Source: GCA-2725625 sp964574215 (lineage in GTDB: Bacteria; Pseudomonadota; Alphaproteobacteria; Rhodospirillales; UBA2165). Taken from it: a DNA stretch of 64,000 nucleotides. The DNA lies in contig CAZNLR010000011.1 of assembly GCA_964574215.1 (NCBI GenBank), positions 40,842 through 104,841 of the forward strand, given 5' to 3'. A model generated the notes under the pieces. The model was not told the DNA's origin and did no database searches. It worked only from the letters and a program-made list of their open reading frames with translations. A program made the translations under genes and the position numbers. Of this stretch, positions 1 through 8,920 are shown one piece after another (the stretch's first letter is position 1; each line of letters starts with the position of its first letter).

Positions 1-1
1 C

Positions 2-889
2 ATGGGTACCGGTCTTATGGCTCTCGGTATGAAGCGCGGCGAAGTGGCCGAACACTGGAACGTGGACAAACCGGATCAAATAACTTCAATCCATGACAGT
101 TTTATCGACGCCGGCGCCGATCTCATTCTAACCAACTCTTTCGGCGGCAATCGCTTTATCCTGGACCGGCACGACATGGGAGACGAGGTCCCGGCTTTGA
201 ACGAAGCCGCCGCCAAAGTCGCCCGCCAATCCGCCGACCGGGCCGGACGGCCTGTTCTGGTGGGTGGTTCAATGGGACCGACGGGTCAATTGCTGAAGCC
301 TCTGGGCAAACTAACCGTGGAAGAGGCTGTGGAGGCCTATACGGAACAGGCTGCCGCTCTGGCGGAAGGCGGGGTTGATTATCTGTGGGTGGAAACCATG
401 TCTTCGGTCGATGAAATGTCGGCGGCCATGAAAGGAGCGGCGGCGACGGGGCTTCCGTTCGTTGCGACCATGTCCTTCGATAGCAAGGGAAGAACAATGA
501 TGGGCACAACCCCCGAGGCCGCCTTTGAGGCGGCCCGGTCTCATAGCCCAGCACCGGTGGCTTTTGGCGCCAATTGTGGGTCTAACCCGCGTCAGTTGGT
601 GGAGGCGATCCTGAAACTCGTAACCACGGTTTCGGATGATGAAATCGTTATTGCCAAAGGCAATTGCGGTACGCCGCGGTTGGGCGCAGACGGTATTTCC
701 TATGACGGGACACCAGATATTATGGCCGATTACGCCTGTCTGGTGCGTGATGCCGGTGCACAAATTATCGGCGGGTGCTGCGGCACGTCGGCGGATCATT
801 TGCGGGCCATCGGTGAGGCCTTGGCCTCCCGCCCCAAAGGCCCGGTTCCCGATCAGGAGAAAGTGACGGAATTGCTGGGTGCCGAATAG
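2..889 (+). CDS. Homocysteine S-methyltransferase family protein (5' truncated)
   Basis: Transfers a methyl group from a donor such as betaine or S-methylmethionine to homocysteine in the cytoplasm. The TIM-barrel sequence carries the zinc-site cysteines of the family: one in GANCGSNP and the paired cysteines in GGCCGT near the C-terminus. The ATG at position 2 is almost certainly internal. Family members normally have about 15-20 more N-terminal residues before the MGTGL segment, and the gene is cut by the window edge. The donor cannot be told from sequence; a betaine-type or corrinoid-linked enzyme is possible. The family call is secure, the substrate is not. Confidence 0.85.
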   Translation: MGTGLMALGMKRGEVAEHWNVDKPDQITSIHDSFIDAGADLILTNSFGGNRFILDRHDMGDEVPALNEAAAKVARQSADRAGRPVLVGGSMGPTGQLLKPLGKLTVEEAVEAYTEQAAALAEGGVDYLWVETMSSVDEMSAAMKGAAATGLPFVATMSFDSKGRTMMGTTPEAAFEAARSHSPAPVAFGANCGSNPRQLVEAILKLVTTVSDDEIVIAKGNCGTPRLGADGISYDGTPDIMADYACLVRDAGAQIIGGCCGTSADHLRAIGEALASRPKGPVPDQEKVTELLGAE

Positions 890-899
890 CGGCCGGTCC

Positions 900-2192
900 T
901 CAGCTTTTTGTTCCGTATCTTAGAATATTGCCTTTGAACAGGTAAGCCATGAGCGCCACGGCGCACAGCAGCAATCCGATAGAGCTGGCGGCGACGGAGC
1001 TGTGGATGCCGATCAGGCTGCCGCCCAGACCGATGGTCACGCCGCTGAAGGTTTTCAGTCCCAGGAAAGACATGGAGTAGAGACCGATGACCCGGCCCCG
1101 TATTTCCACCGGCGCATGTAACTGCACCAGGGTCTGGGTCATGGCGTTATAGGACAGTTCCAGAAAACCGGCGATAAACAGCATGATCACGGCAACGATC
1201 AAATTGGTCGATACGGCGAAACCGAAAATGGCGATACACCAAAGGAGAACGAGGTTAAAAGCCGAGCGGGGCAAGGCTTGAAGCAGGCTTTTGCTTTCCA
1301 GAACAACACCGGCCACCAGGGCGCCGGCGGCGCTGGCGGCAAGCAGAATGGTGTAGGCGATACTCGATTCACTGCCCGTGCCCAGATCGTGAGCGAATTC
1401 CGGCATCTGTGCCTGATGGGCATTGCCGACGAACAGCGACGCCGCCCCGGCGAGCAAGGTCATGGACACGATGGTCCGGTTATCTGCGATACTGCGAATG
1501 GTCGGGACGATATCGGCAAATCCGCGAATACCGGTTTTCTTGGGCTCCTCCCCGCCGTTGTCCCTGAATTTCGGCCCATAGGGCGCCTTCCATAACCAGA
1601 CGATCAGGGGCAGGTAAATCAGGACATTGATGAAAATGCCGTAGATCGGGCCGAAGGCCAGCAACAGACCGCCACCCACCGCCGGACCCAGCAAAATCCC
1701 CAAGGTTCGGGACGTCGCCGCCAGCCGGACGCCGCTTTGCAATTCCTTCGGACCCACAATATCGTGGATCAACATCTGCCCTGCGGGTGCCCAAAGCACG
1801 CCGGCCAGGCCATGAACGGTCAGCAGCACCGCAGCGTGCCACATTTCCAGCGTATCGGTCAGGAACAACAGGCCCCACGCCAGGGAGACCGCCATGAACA
1901 GCAACATGCCCAATTGAATTACCCGCCGTGGGTCAAAACGGTCGGCCAGGGCGCCGGCGTAAAAGGAAAAAAGCAGAAACGGCACCCAATGGGAAATAAC
2001 AGCGAATCCGCCCAGAGCAGGCGATTGAAATTTCTCGAAAATGATCCAGTAACTTATGACATGTTCAATATTGTCGGCCATCATCGCCAGGGCGCTGCCG
2101 ACAAAATAATAGCGATAGCCCGAATGCCGCAATGCCGCGAACGACTTCGGTGCGTCTTCCTCCCCCGCCGTAAAATCGTGACGGTCTGTCAT
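900..2192 (-). CDS. MFS transporter, EntS-like exporter
   Basis: A 430-residue integral membrane protein with roughly 10-12 hydrophobic segments. It has the MFS loop motif GALADRFDPRR after the second segment, typical of the MFS_3 / enterobactin-exporter-like branch. The substrate is unknown. It is the last gene of a minus-strand cluster (EthD protein, old yellow enzyme, MFS) with only about 27 bases between it and the oxidoreductase gene. This suggests export or uptake of an aromatic or xenobiotic compound handled by the neighbours, which is inference. Confidence 0.8.
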   Translation of the reverse strand: MTDRHDFTAGEEDAPKSFAALRHSGYRYYFVGSALAMMADNIEHVISYWIIFEKFQSPALGGFAVISHWVPFLLFSFYAGALADRFDPRRVIQLGMLLFMAVSLAWGLLFLTDTLEMWHAAVLLTVHGLAGVLWAPAGQMLIHDIVGPKELQSGVRLAATSRTLGILLGPAVGGGLLLAFGPIYGIFINVLIYLPLIVWLWKAPYGPKFRDNGGEEPKKTGIRGFADIVPTIRSIADNRTIVSMTLLAGAASLFVGNAHQAQMPEFAHDLGTGSESSIAYTILLAASAAGALVAGVVLESKSLLQALPRSAFNLVLLWCIAIFGFAVSTNLIVAVIMLFIAGFLELSYNAMTQTLVQLHAPVEIRGRVIGLYSMSFLGLKTFSGVTIGLGGSLIGIHSSVAASSIGLLLCAVALMAYLFKGNILRYGTKS

Positions 2193-2219
2193 ATGTTGTG
2201 AAGTTTATTCCTGTCGATA

Positions 2220-3356
2220 TTAGTAAATTCTGCCGCGCTCGTATTGGACCGGCCATTGAATATTTTCCGCCTTTAAGGCAGCGGCAGTATGCAGGGGCCA
2301 ATAGGGGTCTGCAAGCATGGATCGTCCGATAACCAGCAAATCCGCATCTCCGCCGGCGATCGTGCTCTCCGCCAGGTCGGGGCTGTTAATCATTCCGACG
2401 GCGCCGGTCATTATGCCGGTCTGCTGGCGAATTTCACGGGCGAACGGTATTTGATAGCCGGGATGAATGGGGATTTCCTGGCGGGGATCATTGCCGCCCG
2501 AGGAACAATCGATCAGATCTACGTCTCCCCGCTTTTTGATCGCGTGGCTCAGTTTCAAACTGTCTTCCAATGCCCAGCCGCCGTCGACCCATTCGGAGAC
2601 CGAGATGCGCAGGAAGAGAGGAAGGTCATCGGGCCATTCGCTGCGGGCGGCGTCCAGGATTTCCATCAGCAGGCGGGTTCGGCTTTCGAAAGATCCGCCA
2701 TAATCATCGTCCCGTTGATTGCTGAGGGGCGACAGAAATTCATTGATCAAATAGCCGTGGGCGCCGTGAATTTCGAGAATTCGAAACCCGGCGTCCCGCG
2801 CCCGCCGCACCGAAGCCGCGAAACCATCGACTAATTTAGCGATGCCGCTTTTGTCCATGGCCGCCGGAGTTGGCCATCCCTCGGCATAGGGCAGGGGGGA
2901 CGGACCCACCACCGGCCAGCCGCCTTCTTTTTCGGTCAGGGGGGTGCTGCCATCCCAGGGCCGCCCGACCGACGCCTTTCTGCCCGCATGACCGATTTGA
3001 ACGGCGGGAACGGTCCCTTGATCAGATACAAAGTCGACAATGCGGGCGAGGGCGTCCCGTTGTTCGTCGTTCCAAAGGCCGAGGCAATGGGGCGTAATCC
3101 GGCCTTGAGGTTCGGTATGAATGACCTCCGTGCAGACGATGCCAGCGCCGCCGACGGCCCGGGCGCCCAGATGGACGTAATGCCAATCGGTCACCTTGCC
3201 GTCCTCGGCCGAGTACTGGCACATGGGCGACATCATGATTTTGTTTTTTGCCGTCACCGACCGGATGGTCAATGGCCGGAACAAATGGGGTGACCGGTCT
3301 CTTTGCAGGATGCGCCGGCCGTTTTCGCCGCTGGTCCCTGAATCGCGCGTGCTCAT
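2220..3356 (-). CDS. NADH:flavin oxidoreductase, old yellow enzyme family (YqjM-like)
   Basis: An FMN-dependent ene-reductase or dehydrogenase of 378 residues. Recognisable parts are the N-terminal SPMCQYSAEDG with the YqjM-type cysteine, the flavin/substrate motif GHAGRKAS, the segment HGAHGYLINEFLSP followed by NQRDDDYGGS, and a C-terminal FMN phosphate-binding region around VIGRSMLADPYWP. It overlaps the preceding EthD gene by four bases (ATGA), so the two are translationally coupled. The substrate is unknown; the divergent UbiD/MarR genes point to aromatic or unsaturated acid metabolism. Confidence 0.88.
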   Translation of the reverse strand: MSTRDSGTSGENGRRILQRDRSPHLFRPLTIRSVTAKNKIMMSPMCQYSAEDGKVTDWHYVHLGARAVGGAGIVCTEVIHTEPQGRITPHCLGLWNDEQRDALARIVDFVSDQGTVPAVQIGHAGRKASVGRPWDGSTPLTEKEGGWPVVGPSPLPYAEGWPTPAAMDKSGIAKLVDGFAASVRRARDAGFRILEIHGAHGYLINEFLSPLSNQRDDDYGGSFESRTRLLMEILDAARSEWPDDLPLFLRISVSEWVDGGWALEDSLKLSHAIKKRGDVDLIDCSSGGNDPRQEIPIHPGYQIPFAREIRQQTGIMTGAVGMINSPDLAESTIAGGDADLLVIGRSMLADPYWPLHTAAALKAENIQWPVQYERGRIY

Positions 3357-3685
3357 CCGATCACCTTTTCGGCTTTCATGGCTTGGTGGATTACCTGACC
3401 GTCAAACGATGGGAAGTTCTGAAAATCCTGGCGGGCCTCTTCGCGGGCGGAAGATTTCAGCGCCGCCGTCAGGGCCGCTTCCGACTCGAAAATCATTTGC
3501 GCCAGCAAACCGGACGCCCCTTTGTTGACGGGAAAGGGATCGGTCCAATCGACCGGCCGATGGAGGATCAAGCCGTTGATCCCGTCAAACCGACCGAGGA
3601 TTTCGCCATGGCGATCCCGGTAGTAGTCGTAAAAAGCCTGAGGGTCATCTGCCTGGCCGTCATATCTGACAAAATATGAAATCAA
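3353..3685 (-). CDS. EthD-domain protein
   Basis: A small dimeric alpha/beta-barrel (EthD/Dabb-like) protein of about 110 residues, of the kind often found beside degradative oxidoreductases. The fold signature is ISYFVRYDG at the N-terminus followed by FYDYYRDRHGEIL. I place the start at the TTG at 3685 because GGGAGG sits five bases upstream on the minus strand. A longer reading from a TTG at 3706 would swallow that ribosome-binding site. It is the first gene of the EthD-OYE-MFS cluster. The biochemical role is not known. Confidence 0.75.
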   Translation of the reverse strand: MISYFVRYDGQADDPQAFYDYYRDRHGEILGRFDGINGLILHRPVDWTDPFPVNKGASGLLAQMIFESEAALTAALKSSAREEARQDFQNFPSFDGQVIHQAMKAEKVIG

Positions 3686-3776
3686 TTTTTCCTCCCGTCG
3701 ACGCAATTATTTGAAAACGCGATGCCACTTGAATGGACAGATTTCCATCATAGCGAAAAATATACAGAAACAAATT

Positions 3777-3812
3777 TACATTACTAATTAGATTAGCTAA
3801 GTTACTAATGTA
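3777..3812. promoter_or_regulatory. Candidate MarR-type operator in the divergent EthD/UbiD intergenic region
   Basis: The intergenic stretch contains an inverted repeat TACATTA (3777-3783) / TAATGTA (3806-3812). Nested in it are the perfect palindromes CTAATTAG (3784-3791) and TTAGCTAA (3793-3800), and TTACTAAT occurs twice, 21 bases apart. A TATATT at 3811-3816 could be the -10 box for the UbiD gene. The MarR gene lies two genes downstream, so an autoregulated operator is the natural guess. Confidence 0.45.
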
Positions 3813-3830
3813 TATTGATGGGAGGTGTCA

Positions 3831-5210
3831 ATGACTGATAAGAAAAACGCTTTGGACAAGGATCTCAGAGGATATCTGGAAACCAATGCCGACATTCTGA
3901 CGGTGATAGAGAAACCGGTCAGCATTAACGATATCGGCACTTTATCGGCTCAAAGCGATCAACCCATTCTGTTCGACAACATAGTCGAATATCCCGAATT
4001 CCGCTTGTGCGACATTCTGGTGAAGAACCGCCGGTCCCAAGCCCGCGCCCTCGGTGTCTCCGAAGAAGATTATTTGCCGACCCTGGCGCAACGATTGAGA
4101 AAGCCGCCACGCGGGCTGGTCAATGTAGAAACCGGGCCGGTTAAAGAAGTTATTTGGAAAGGCAAGGACGCCGACTGGCTCAAATTACCTATTCCCATTT
4201 TGTCGGACCAGGAAACCGAGCCTTACGTCACGGCCATGAATATCGTCAAGGATCCGGAAACGGGATTTTACAATACTTCTCACGCCGGCACCCAGGCGGT
4301 CAGCGCCCACAAAGGTCTGGTCAGTTTTATCACCCCCCACACCCATATGATCATTCAAAAATATTTGGCCAGGGGCAAAAAAGAGATGCCTATCGCCTTC
4401 GCCATCGGTTTGCCTCCGGCTTATGAAATCTTGGGAAACTTCTCCGGCCTTCATATGGATTTGTGGGGCGAGATGGACATGATCGGCACGGTGATGGATC
4501 AGGATATCGAAATGGTGCCTTGCGAAAGCATCGACCTGACCGTCCCGGCCCATGCCGAAATCATTGTCGAGGCAACCGTCGATCTGGCAAGCCGTACCGA
4601 GGTCGGCGTCGGCGTATCGCCCTCCATGTATTATCTGCCCAAGGAGGCGTCATTGCCGGACCTCAACGTCCATGCCATCACCATGCGCAAGGACCGCCCT
4701 ATTTACCGCAACCACCAGACGACGCCCGAGACCGATCACCAACCGCTGCCCCGGCTTTGCCATGAAGCGGTGCTCTATAACCGGCTGACGGAAATCGGCG
4801 TCAAAGTCTTTGACGTGCAGTTCCCTACTTGGGGCGCGGCGCTTTCCTGCATCATCCAGTTGGAGGCTCCTCGGGCGGGCTTTATCAACGACGCCCTGAT
4901 GCAGGCCATGGGCGCACCCTGGCTCAATACCAAAATGGTCGTCGCCGTCAGTCCGGACACTGACATCAGCAATCCAGCCGAGGTCTATCACGCCATGGCG
5001 ACCCGCTGCGATCCGTCGCGGGATATTATTATCGTCGATAACACACGGGGATCGCCCTTCGATCCCTCGGGCGAGCCCATCGATGCCTTCTGGCGCACCG
5101 TCGGCAAGATCGGCATCGACGCTACCGCCAAATCACGGAGCAATCTGGACGACTACGAACGGTCCTGGCCCATCAATTGGGGCAAAGTCAAACTTGAAGA
5201 TTATCTTTAA
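3831..5210 (+). CDS. UbiD family decarboxylase
   Basis: A prenylated-FMN-dependent (de)carboxylase of about 459 residues acting on aromatic or alpha,beta-unsaturated acids. Family marks are EPYVTAMNIVKDPETG in the first half, the PAHAEIIVEA segment with the conserved glutamates, and GKIGIDATAKSR near the C-terminus. The start is the ATG at 3831: GGAGG at 3821-3825 is five bases upstream, while the in-frame GTG at 3825 overlaps that site. No UbiX prenyltransferase is in the window. A MarR gene follows after 12 bases, probably as one transcript. The substrate is undetermined. Confidence 0.9.
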   Translation: MTDKKNALDKDLRGYLETNADILTVIEKPVSINDIGTLSAQSDQPILFDNIVEYPEFRLCDILVKNRRSQARALGVSEEDYLPTLAQRLRKPPRGLVNVETGPVKEVIWKGKDADWLKLPIPILSDQETEPYVTAMNIVKDPETGFYNTSHAGTQAVSAHKGLVSFITPHTHMIIQKYLARGKKEMPIAFAIGLPPAYEILGNFSGLHMDLWGEMDMIGTVMDQDIEMVPCESIDLTVPAHAEIIVEATVDLASRTEVGVGVSPSMYYLPKEASLPDLNVHAITMRKDRPIYRNHQTTPETDHQPLPRLCHEAVLYNRLTEIGVKVFDVQFPTWGAALSCIIQLEAPRAGFINDALMQAMGAPWLNTKMVVAVSPDTDISNPAEVYHAMATRCDPSRDIIIVDNTRGSPFDPSGEPIDAFWRTVGKIGIDATAKSRSNLDDYERSWPINWGKVKLEDYL

Positions 5211-5222
5211 GAGGAACGCAAA

Positions 5223-5756
5223 TTGAACAATTTGGTCCGCCCCTTGACCACCGACCGCAGCGCCCTTTTGGTCGACGAATCCGATGAGCAATTCAGGCAA
5301 TTGGTTTACGACTTGTTCACCATTGCCAACCATATGCAGACGGTGCGGGAAGGAATGGCCAATCGGATCGGCGTCACCGGACCCCAATACAGCATTTTGA
5401 TGGCCATCGCCGAAATGCATGACAAAGGAGGTGTTGGCGTGAAGTCCGTTGCCGATCACCTCCATGTCACCGGCGCCTTTGTTACCAGCGAGACCGGCAA
5501 GCTGATAAAACAAGGTTTGCTGCAAAAGCGGAGCGACCCCAGAGACCGCCGCCGGGTATTGCTAACCCTTACGGAGAAAGGGCAGGAAGCCTTCGACGCT
5601 ATTTTGCCGGAACTCAGCCGCATCAACGACGTATTTTTCAGTAGTCTCGATAAAACCACGTTCAGACAATTATCGGGAACCATTGAATCTATGGTGCCCT
5701 ACGCCCAGGCGGCCACCAAATTGCTGGATCCGGCCTTGGGCAGAGTTGGCAAGTAA
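5223..5756 (+). CDS. MarR family transcriptional regulator
   Basis: A winged-helix repressor-type regulator of 177 residues. The recognition region runs through VADHLHVTGAFVTSETGKLIKQGLLQKRSDPRDRRRVLLTLTEKG, with the wing arginines SDPRDRRR typical of MarR. The start codon is TTG at 5223, supported by GAGG at 5211-5214 eight bases upstream; no suitable ATG exists before the domain. It probably controls the adjacent UbiD gene and the divergent EthD-OYE-MFS cluster in response to an aromatic ligand (inference from context). Confidence 0.88.
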   Translation: MNNLVRPLTTDRSALLVDESDEQFRQLVYDLFTIANHMQTVREGMANRIGVTGPQYSILMAIAEMHDKGGVGVKSVADHLHVTGAFVTSETGKLIKQGLLQKRSDPRDRRRVLLTLTEKGQEAFDAILPELSRINDVFFSSLDKTTFRQLSGTIESMVPYAQAATKLLDPALGRVGK

Positions 5757-5762
5757 CCCGCT

Positions 5763-6971
5763 CTACCGGCTGCTCGCCGCCGCATAGGCGCCCACCGGCT
5801 TTGCCGGTTCGAGACGCCATAACCTTTCCGCGTTTTTGTGAGCGATCGCATGGGCGATATCGTTGGGAATTTTAGCCAAGGCTTTCCGCCAAAGCTCCAC
5901 CTGCGGCAAAAAGGCGTCTTCCCAGTGAAATGCAAAAACGTTGTCAAAGGCGAGAACGAACCGGTCGGGATATTGCAGCAGCAGTTTGCGCCATTTGGAC
6001 GTAAATTCATCACCGGAAAACATTTCGGACCAGGGGCTTCCCGAGTGGCGTTTGCTGATCGGATTGGCATGTGACGTGATGAAAAACAGGTTTGAATGTA
6101 TGGGTAGTAGCCGCGCGACCTCCGGCGCTTCCAACTGACCCATATGGATCATACCGAATTGGATATCCCGATTTTTTTCGAAGAGTTTCTCGAGTTTTGC
6201 CATGTAGTCCCGCTTGTCCCACCCCATGGCGGCAAACTCGACATGGACGACATAGGGCCATTTATTCGTACGCGCCGCTTCTACCATGGCGGCGACCCGC
6301 ACGTCATCGGGCTCAATGACCGCCTGACCTGCGCCAACGCCGCGTTTTGCCGCGTGCCACATAATAATTTCCGCCATGGCCCGGTAGGAATGCCGTTGCA
6401 ACTCTGTATTTAAGAATTTTCGCCAGGACGAATGGTTTTTCATGAACGGCCGGGTTTTTGATTTGGCAGTCGGAATAATCCGGTCCGGGTGCTGCTTGGC
6501 CAAACTCAGAATATCTGAAGACGGCTGTTTGAATCGCGTTGAAATCAAGGCCACGCTGACGCCCGCGTGATCGAGCATTGGTACAATGCTGCTAAGGTCA
6601 GTCCGTTGGTCAACCTGGCTGTGTACGTCGATTATCGGGCCCCGCCACAAGGAAGCGTCGATATTTGCCTTTGGTAATTGCGGTGTGCTCGATGCGCCAG
6701 ATGTACTTTTTGCTTCCGGCGCAGCCTCACCCCCTCCCTGCCGTTCACCCATTAAATTACGAATAAACTCCCGGCGTTCTGGGGGACTTAGCGACATGAA
6801 TTCCTGTCTCTCTGCAGGACTCAGGCTCTGAATGAGCGCCCTGACTTTGGGGTTGCCGCCTTGGGCCTGTGCCGGTTTTATCGGTGTTGCGTATTCTGAA
6901 AAAAACAATGCTGTTGCGAGCACTGCTGATGCCACAACTCTAAAAGTCAAAGCGCGCGAAAGCATGTTCAT
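5763..6971 (-). CDS. Secreted amidohydrolase-related TIM-barrel protein
   Basis: A 402-residue protein with a signal peptide (hydrophobic residues about 10-30, ending at PAQAQ) and a low-complexity stretch LSPAERQEF / LSPPERREF. An amidohydrolase-2-like barrel follows. The first metal motif reads IDVHSQ where canonical members have DxHxH, so the second histidine is glutamine. Later histidines occur in VVHVEF and IHMGQ, and an aspartate in LAFDNVF. It is presumably periplasmic. Whether it binds metal and what it hydrolyses are unknown. It is convergent with the MarR gene. Confidence 0.7.
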   Translation of the reverse strand: MNMLSRALTFRVVASAVLATALFFSEYATPIKPAQAQGGNPKVRALIQSLSPAERQEFMSLSPPERREFIRNLMGERQGGGEAAPEAKSTSGASSTPQLPKANIDASLWRGPIIDVHSQVDQRTDLSSIVPMLDHAGVSVALISTRFKQPSSDILSLAKQHPDRIIPTAKSKTRPFMKNHSSWRKFLNTELQRHSYRAMAEIIMWHAAKRGVGAGQAVIEPDDVRVAAMVEAARTNKWPYVVHVEFAAMGWDKRDYMAKLEKLFEKNRDIQFGMIHMGQLEAPEVARLLPIHSNLFFITSHANPISKRHSGSPWSEMFSGDEFTSKWRKLLLQYPDRFVLAFDNVFAFHWEDAFLPQVELWRKALAKIPNDIAHAIAHKNAERLWRLEPAKPVGAYAAASSR

Positions 6972-7139
6972 AGCCCCCCTAGCAAGATTTAAATCTCGAC
7001 CATAGGCAAACTGATATTGCCATTTCCAACTATATGGTCATATCTGGGCTTTTGTCTCATAAAAAAACCGTTGAATACCAACGTATTCGGTAACATTTAT
7101 CCGTTTGTCTCCATCGGGAGTCCGGTGTACACCGGATGA

Positions 7140-8114
7140 ATGCGCCTGTTGCTACTCTTTGTTGCCGCGTTTTCACTCGGCGCCTGCGTTTCGACCGGTA
7201 AGTGGGTGTCGCCTCTCGAAAGGGACCATCCGCTGGTTGGCCGCATCTGGTCGCCGGCGGCACGGCATTTCGTCAGCCGGCAGGAACTGGAGATAGCCGC
7301 CCAGACGGCGGATTTCGTCCTGCTTGGCGAAAATCATGACAACGCCGATCATCACCTTCTCCAGGCTCAAATGCTTTCGGTAATGGCCAAAAATGGCAGG
7401 AAGCCTGCCCTGGTCATGGAAATGATCGACGAAGACAAACAGCCTGACATCGATAAATGGCGGTCGAATAGTCCTAAGGATGCGGGTGATTTGGGCAGAG
7501 CGGTAAATTGGCATAAAACCGGCTGGCCCGAATGGTCCTTCTATCAACCCATTGCCGATGCCGCACTCAAAGCATCGGTGCCTATCCGCGCCGGAGACGT
7601 TCCCCGTCGTCGCACCCGCGCCATCGGCCGCAAAGGGATGTCGGAAATAGGCCAAAGCCGCCGCAACAGGTTGGGGTTGGATGAACCACTGCCGAAAATA
7701 ATTGAGGAACAATTGCTCGATGAATTGTACGAGGCCCATTGCCGCCTCATGCCCCGCCGGGCGTTGGGAGCCATGGTTAACGTACAGCGTGTCCGGGACG
7801 CCTTTCTGGCCGATAACCTCAACCGCAGCAGCGCCTTGCCCAATGCCGATTCAGCCGTATTGGTTGCCGGCGCCGGTCATGTCCGTAATGACTATGCTGC
7901 GCCGGTCTACCTGAAAAGACTGCGCGCCGACGCCCGAGTTCTTTCGATCATTTTTATGGAGGTGCAAAGCGGCGCCAATCGACCAAGCACCTATGGCGAT
8001 CACTATAGTGGAAAATTGCCGTTTGATTTTGTTTGGTTTACGCCCCGGGCGGATAACAAGGACCACTGCGCCGATCTCAAAAAGCGCTTTGGAAAACCAA
8101 AAGGCAAAAAATAG
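7140..8114 (+). CDS. ChaN family lipoprotein
   Basis: A haem-binding-type lipoprotein of the ChaN/Tiki superfamily, 324 residues. The N-terminus carries a lipobox (LGAC at about residues 12-15). It is followed by the family motif LLGENHDNADHH and, near the C-terminus, GAGHVRNDYAAPVYL. It is probably anchored in the outer membrane facing the periplasm. Known ChaN proteins bind haem and are linked to iron acquisition; the exact role here is unproven. The yaaA gene begins 14 bases downstream, suggesting co-transcription and a link to iron or oxidative stress. Confidence 0.82.
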   Translation: MRLLLLFVAAFSLGACVSTGKWVSPLERDHPLVGRIWSPAARHFVSRQELEIAAQTADFVLLGENHDNADHHLLQAQMLSVMAKNGRKPALVMEMIDEDKQPDIDKWRSNSPKDAGDLGRAVNWHKTGWPEWSFYQPIADAALKASVPIRAGDVPRRRTRAIGRKGMSEIGQSRRNRLGLDEPLPKIIEEQLLDELYEAHCRLMPRRALGAMVNVQRVRDAFLADNLNRSSALPNADSAVLVAGAGHVRNDYAAPVYLKRLRADARVLSIIFMEVQSGANRPSTYGDHYSGKLPFDFVWFTPRADNKDHCADLKKRFGKPKGKK

Positions 8115-8128
8115 TAAAAGGAAAGACC

Positions 8129-8893
8129 GTGCTGGCGATCATTTCACCGACCAAAAAACTGGATTTTTCCGCCATTGAGCAGGACCTGGACGTCACCCAG
8201 CCTGAATTTCTGGACGAGGCGTTGACGCTCAACAAATCCCTCGACCGATTGAGCTTCGCCGGCTTGCAAAACCTGATGAAGTTGAGTGACGGACTGGCCG
8301 ATATTAATTTCGACCGCATCAAAAGATTTTCCAACACCCAGACGACGGAAAACGCCAAGCCGGCGGCGCTGACCTACAATGGCGAAACTTTTCTGGGACT
8401 TGATGCTGTAAATCTGGATGACCGGGATTTTGCTTACGCCCAGGATCATTTGCGGATCATGTCGGGACTTTACGGCATATTGCGGCCGCTCGATCTCATT
8501 CAGCCTTACCGCCTTGAAATGGCGTGCCGGGTCAAAAATCCGGCTGGAGAAGATTTGTATAAATTCTGGGGTGAGAAAATCACCGATTACCTTAACCGTG
8601 AACTTTCCGGGACAAGCGATCCTCTGGTGATCAATCTGGCATCCAACGAATATACCAAGGCTGCCAAGCTGAACAAAATCAATGCCCGGATCATCACGCC
8701 GGCTTTCAAGGAAATGAAAGACGGTGAAGCCAAAACCATCGGCACCTTTTCAAAAAGGGCGCGGGGGACCATGGCCCGGTATATTATCGTCAACCGGATC
8801 GATCAGCCGGATGACCTCAAAAAGTTCACCGAGGACGGTTACCGGTTTCAAGCAGACCTGTCAGGCGAGGACAATTGGGTCTTTACCCGGTAA
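8129..8893 (+). CDS. yaaA: Peroxide stress protein YaaA
   Basis: A DUF328/UPF0246 protein of 254 residues. Its hallmarks are the N-terminal ISPTKKLDF, the central HLRIMSGLYGILRPLDLIQPYRLEM and the C-terminal FKEMKDGEAKTIGTFSKRARGTMARYI. In E. coli YaaA lowers intracellular free iron and limits damage under peroxide stress. The start codon is GTG at 8129, preceded by AAAGGAAAG at a good distance. The gene follows the ChaN gene closely and ends in a bidirectional terminator. Confidence 0.93.
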   Translation: MLAIISPTKKLDFSAIEQDLDVTQPEFLDEALTLNKSLDRLSFAGLQNLMKLSDGLADINFDRIKRFSNTQTTENAKPAALTYNGETFLGLDAVNLDDRDFAYAQDHLRIMSGLYGILRPLDLIQPYRLEMACRVKNPAGEDLYKFWGEKITDYLNRELSGTSDPLVINLASNEYTKAAKLNKINARIITPAFKEMKDGEAKTIGTFSKRARGTMARYIIVNRIDQPDDLKKFTEDGYRFQADLSGEDNWVFTR

Positions 8894-8917
8894 AAAAGGG
8901 GACCGTCCCCTTTTTTA
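8892..8917. terminator. Bidirectional terminator between yaaA and the GFA gene
   Basis: A run of A, then GGGGA-CCG-TCCCC, then a run of T lies between two convergent stop codons. It can terminate transcription in both directions. Its GGGGAC core resembles the hairpins at 14.3, 15.8 and 29.1 kb. Confidence 0.8.
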
Positions 8918-8920
8918 TTA

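Noticed and set aside
3825..3830. GTG at 3825 as start of the UbiD gene
   Set aside because: It overlaps the GGAGG ribosome-binding site that is correctly spaced for the ATG at 3831.
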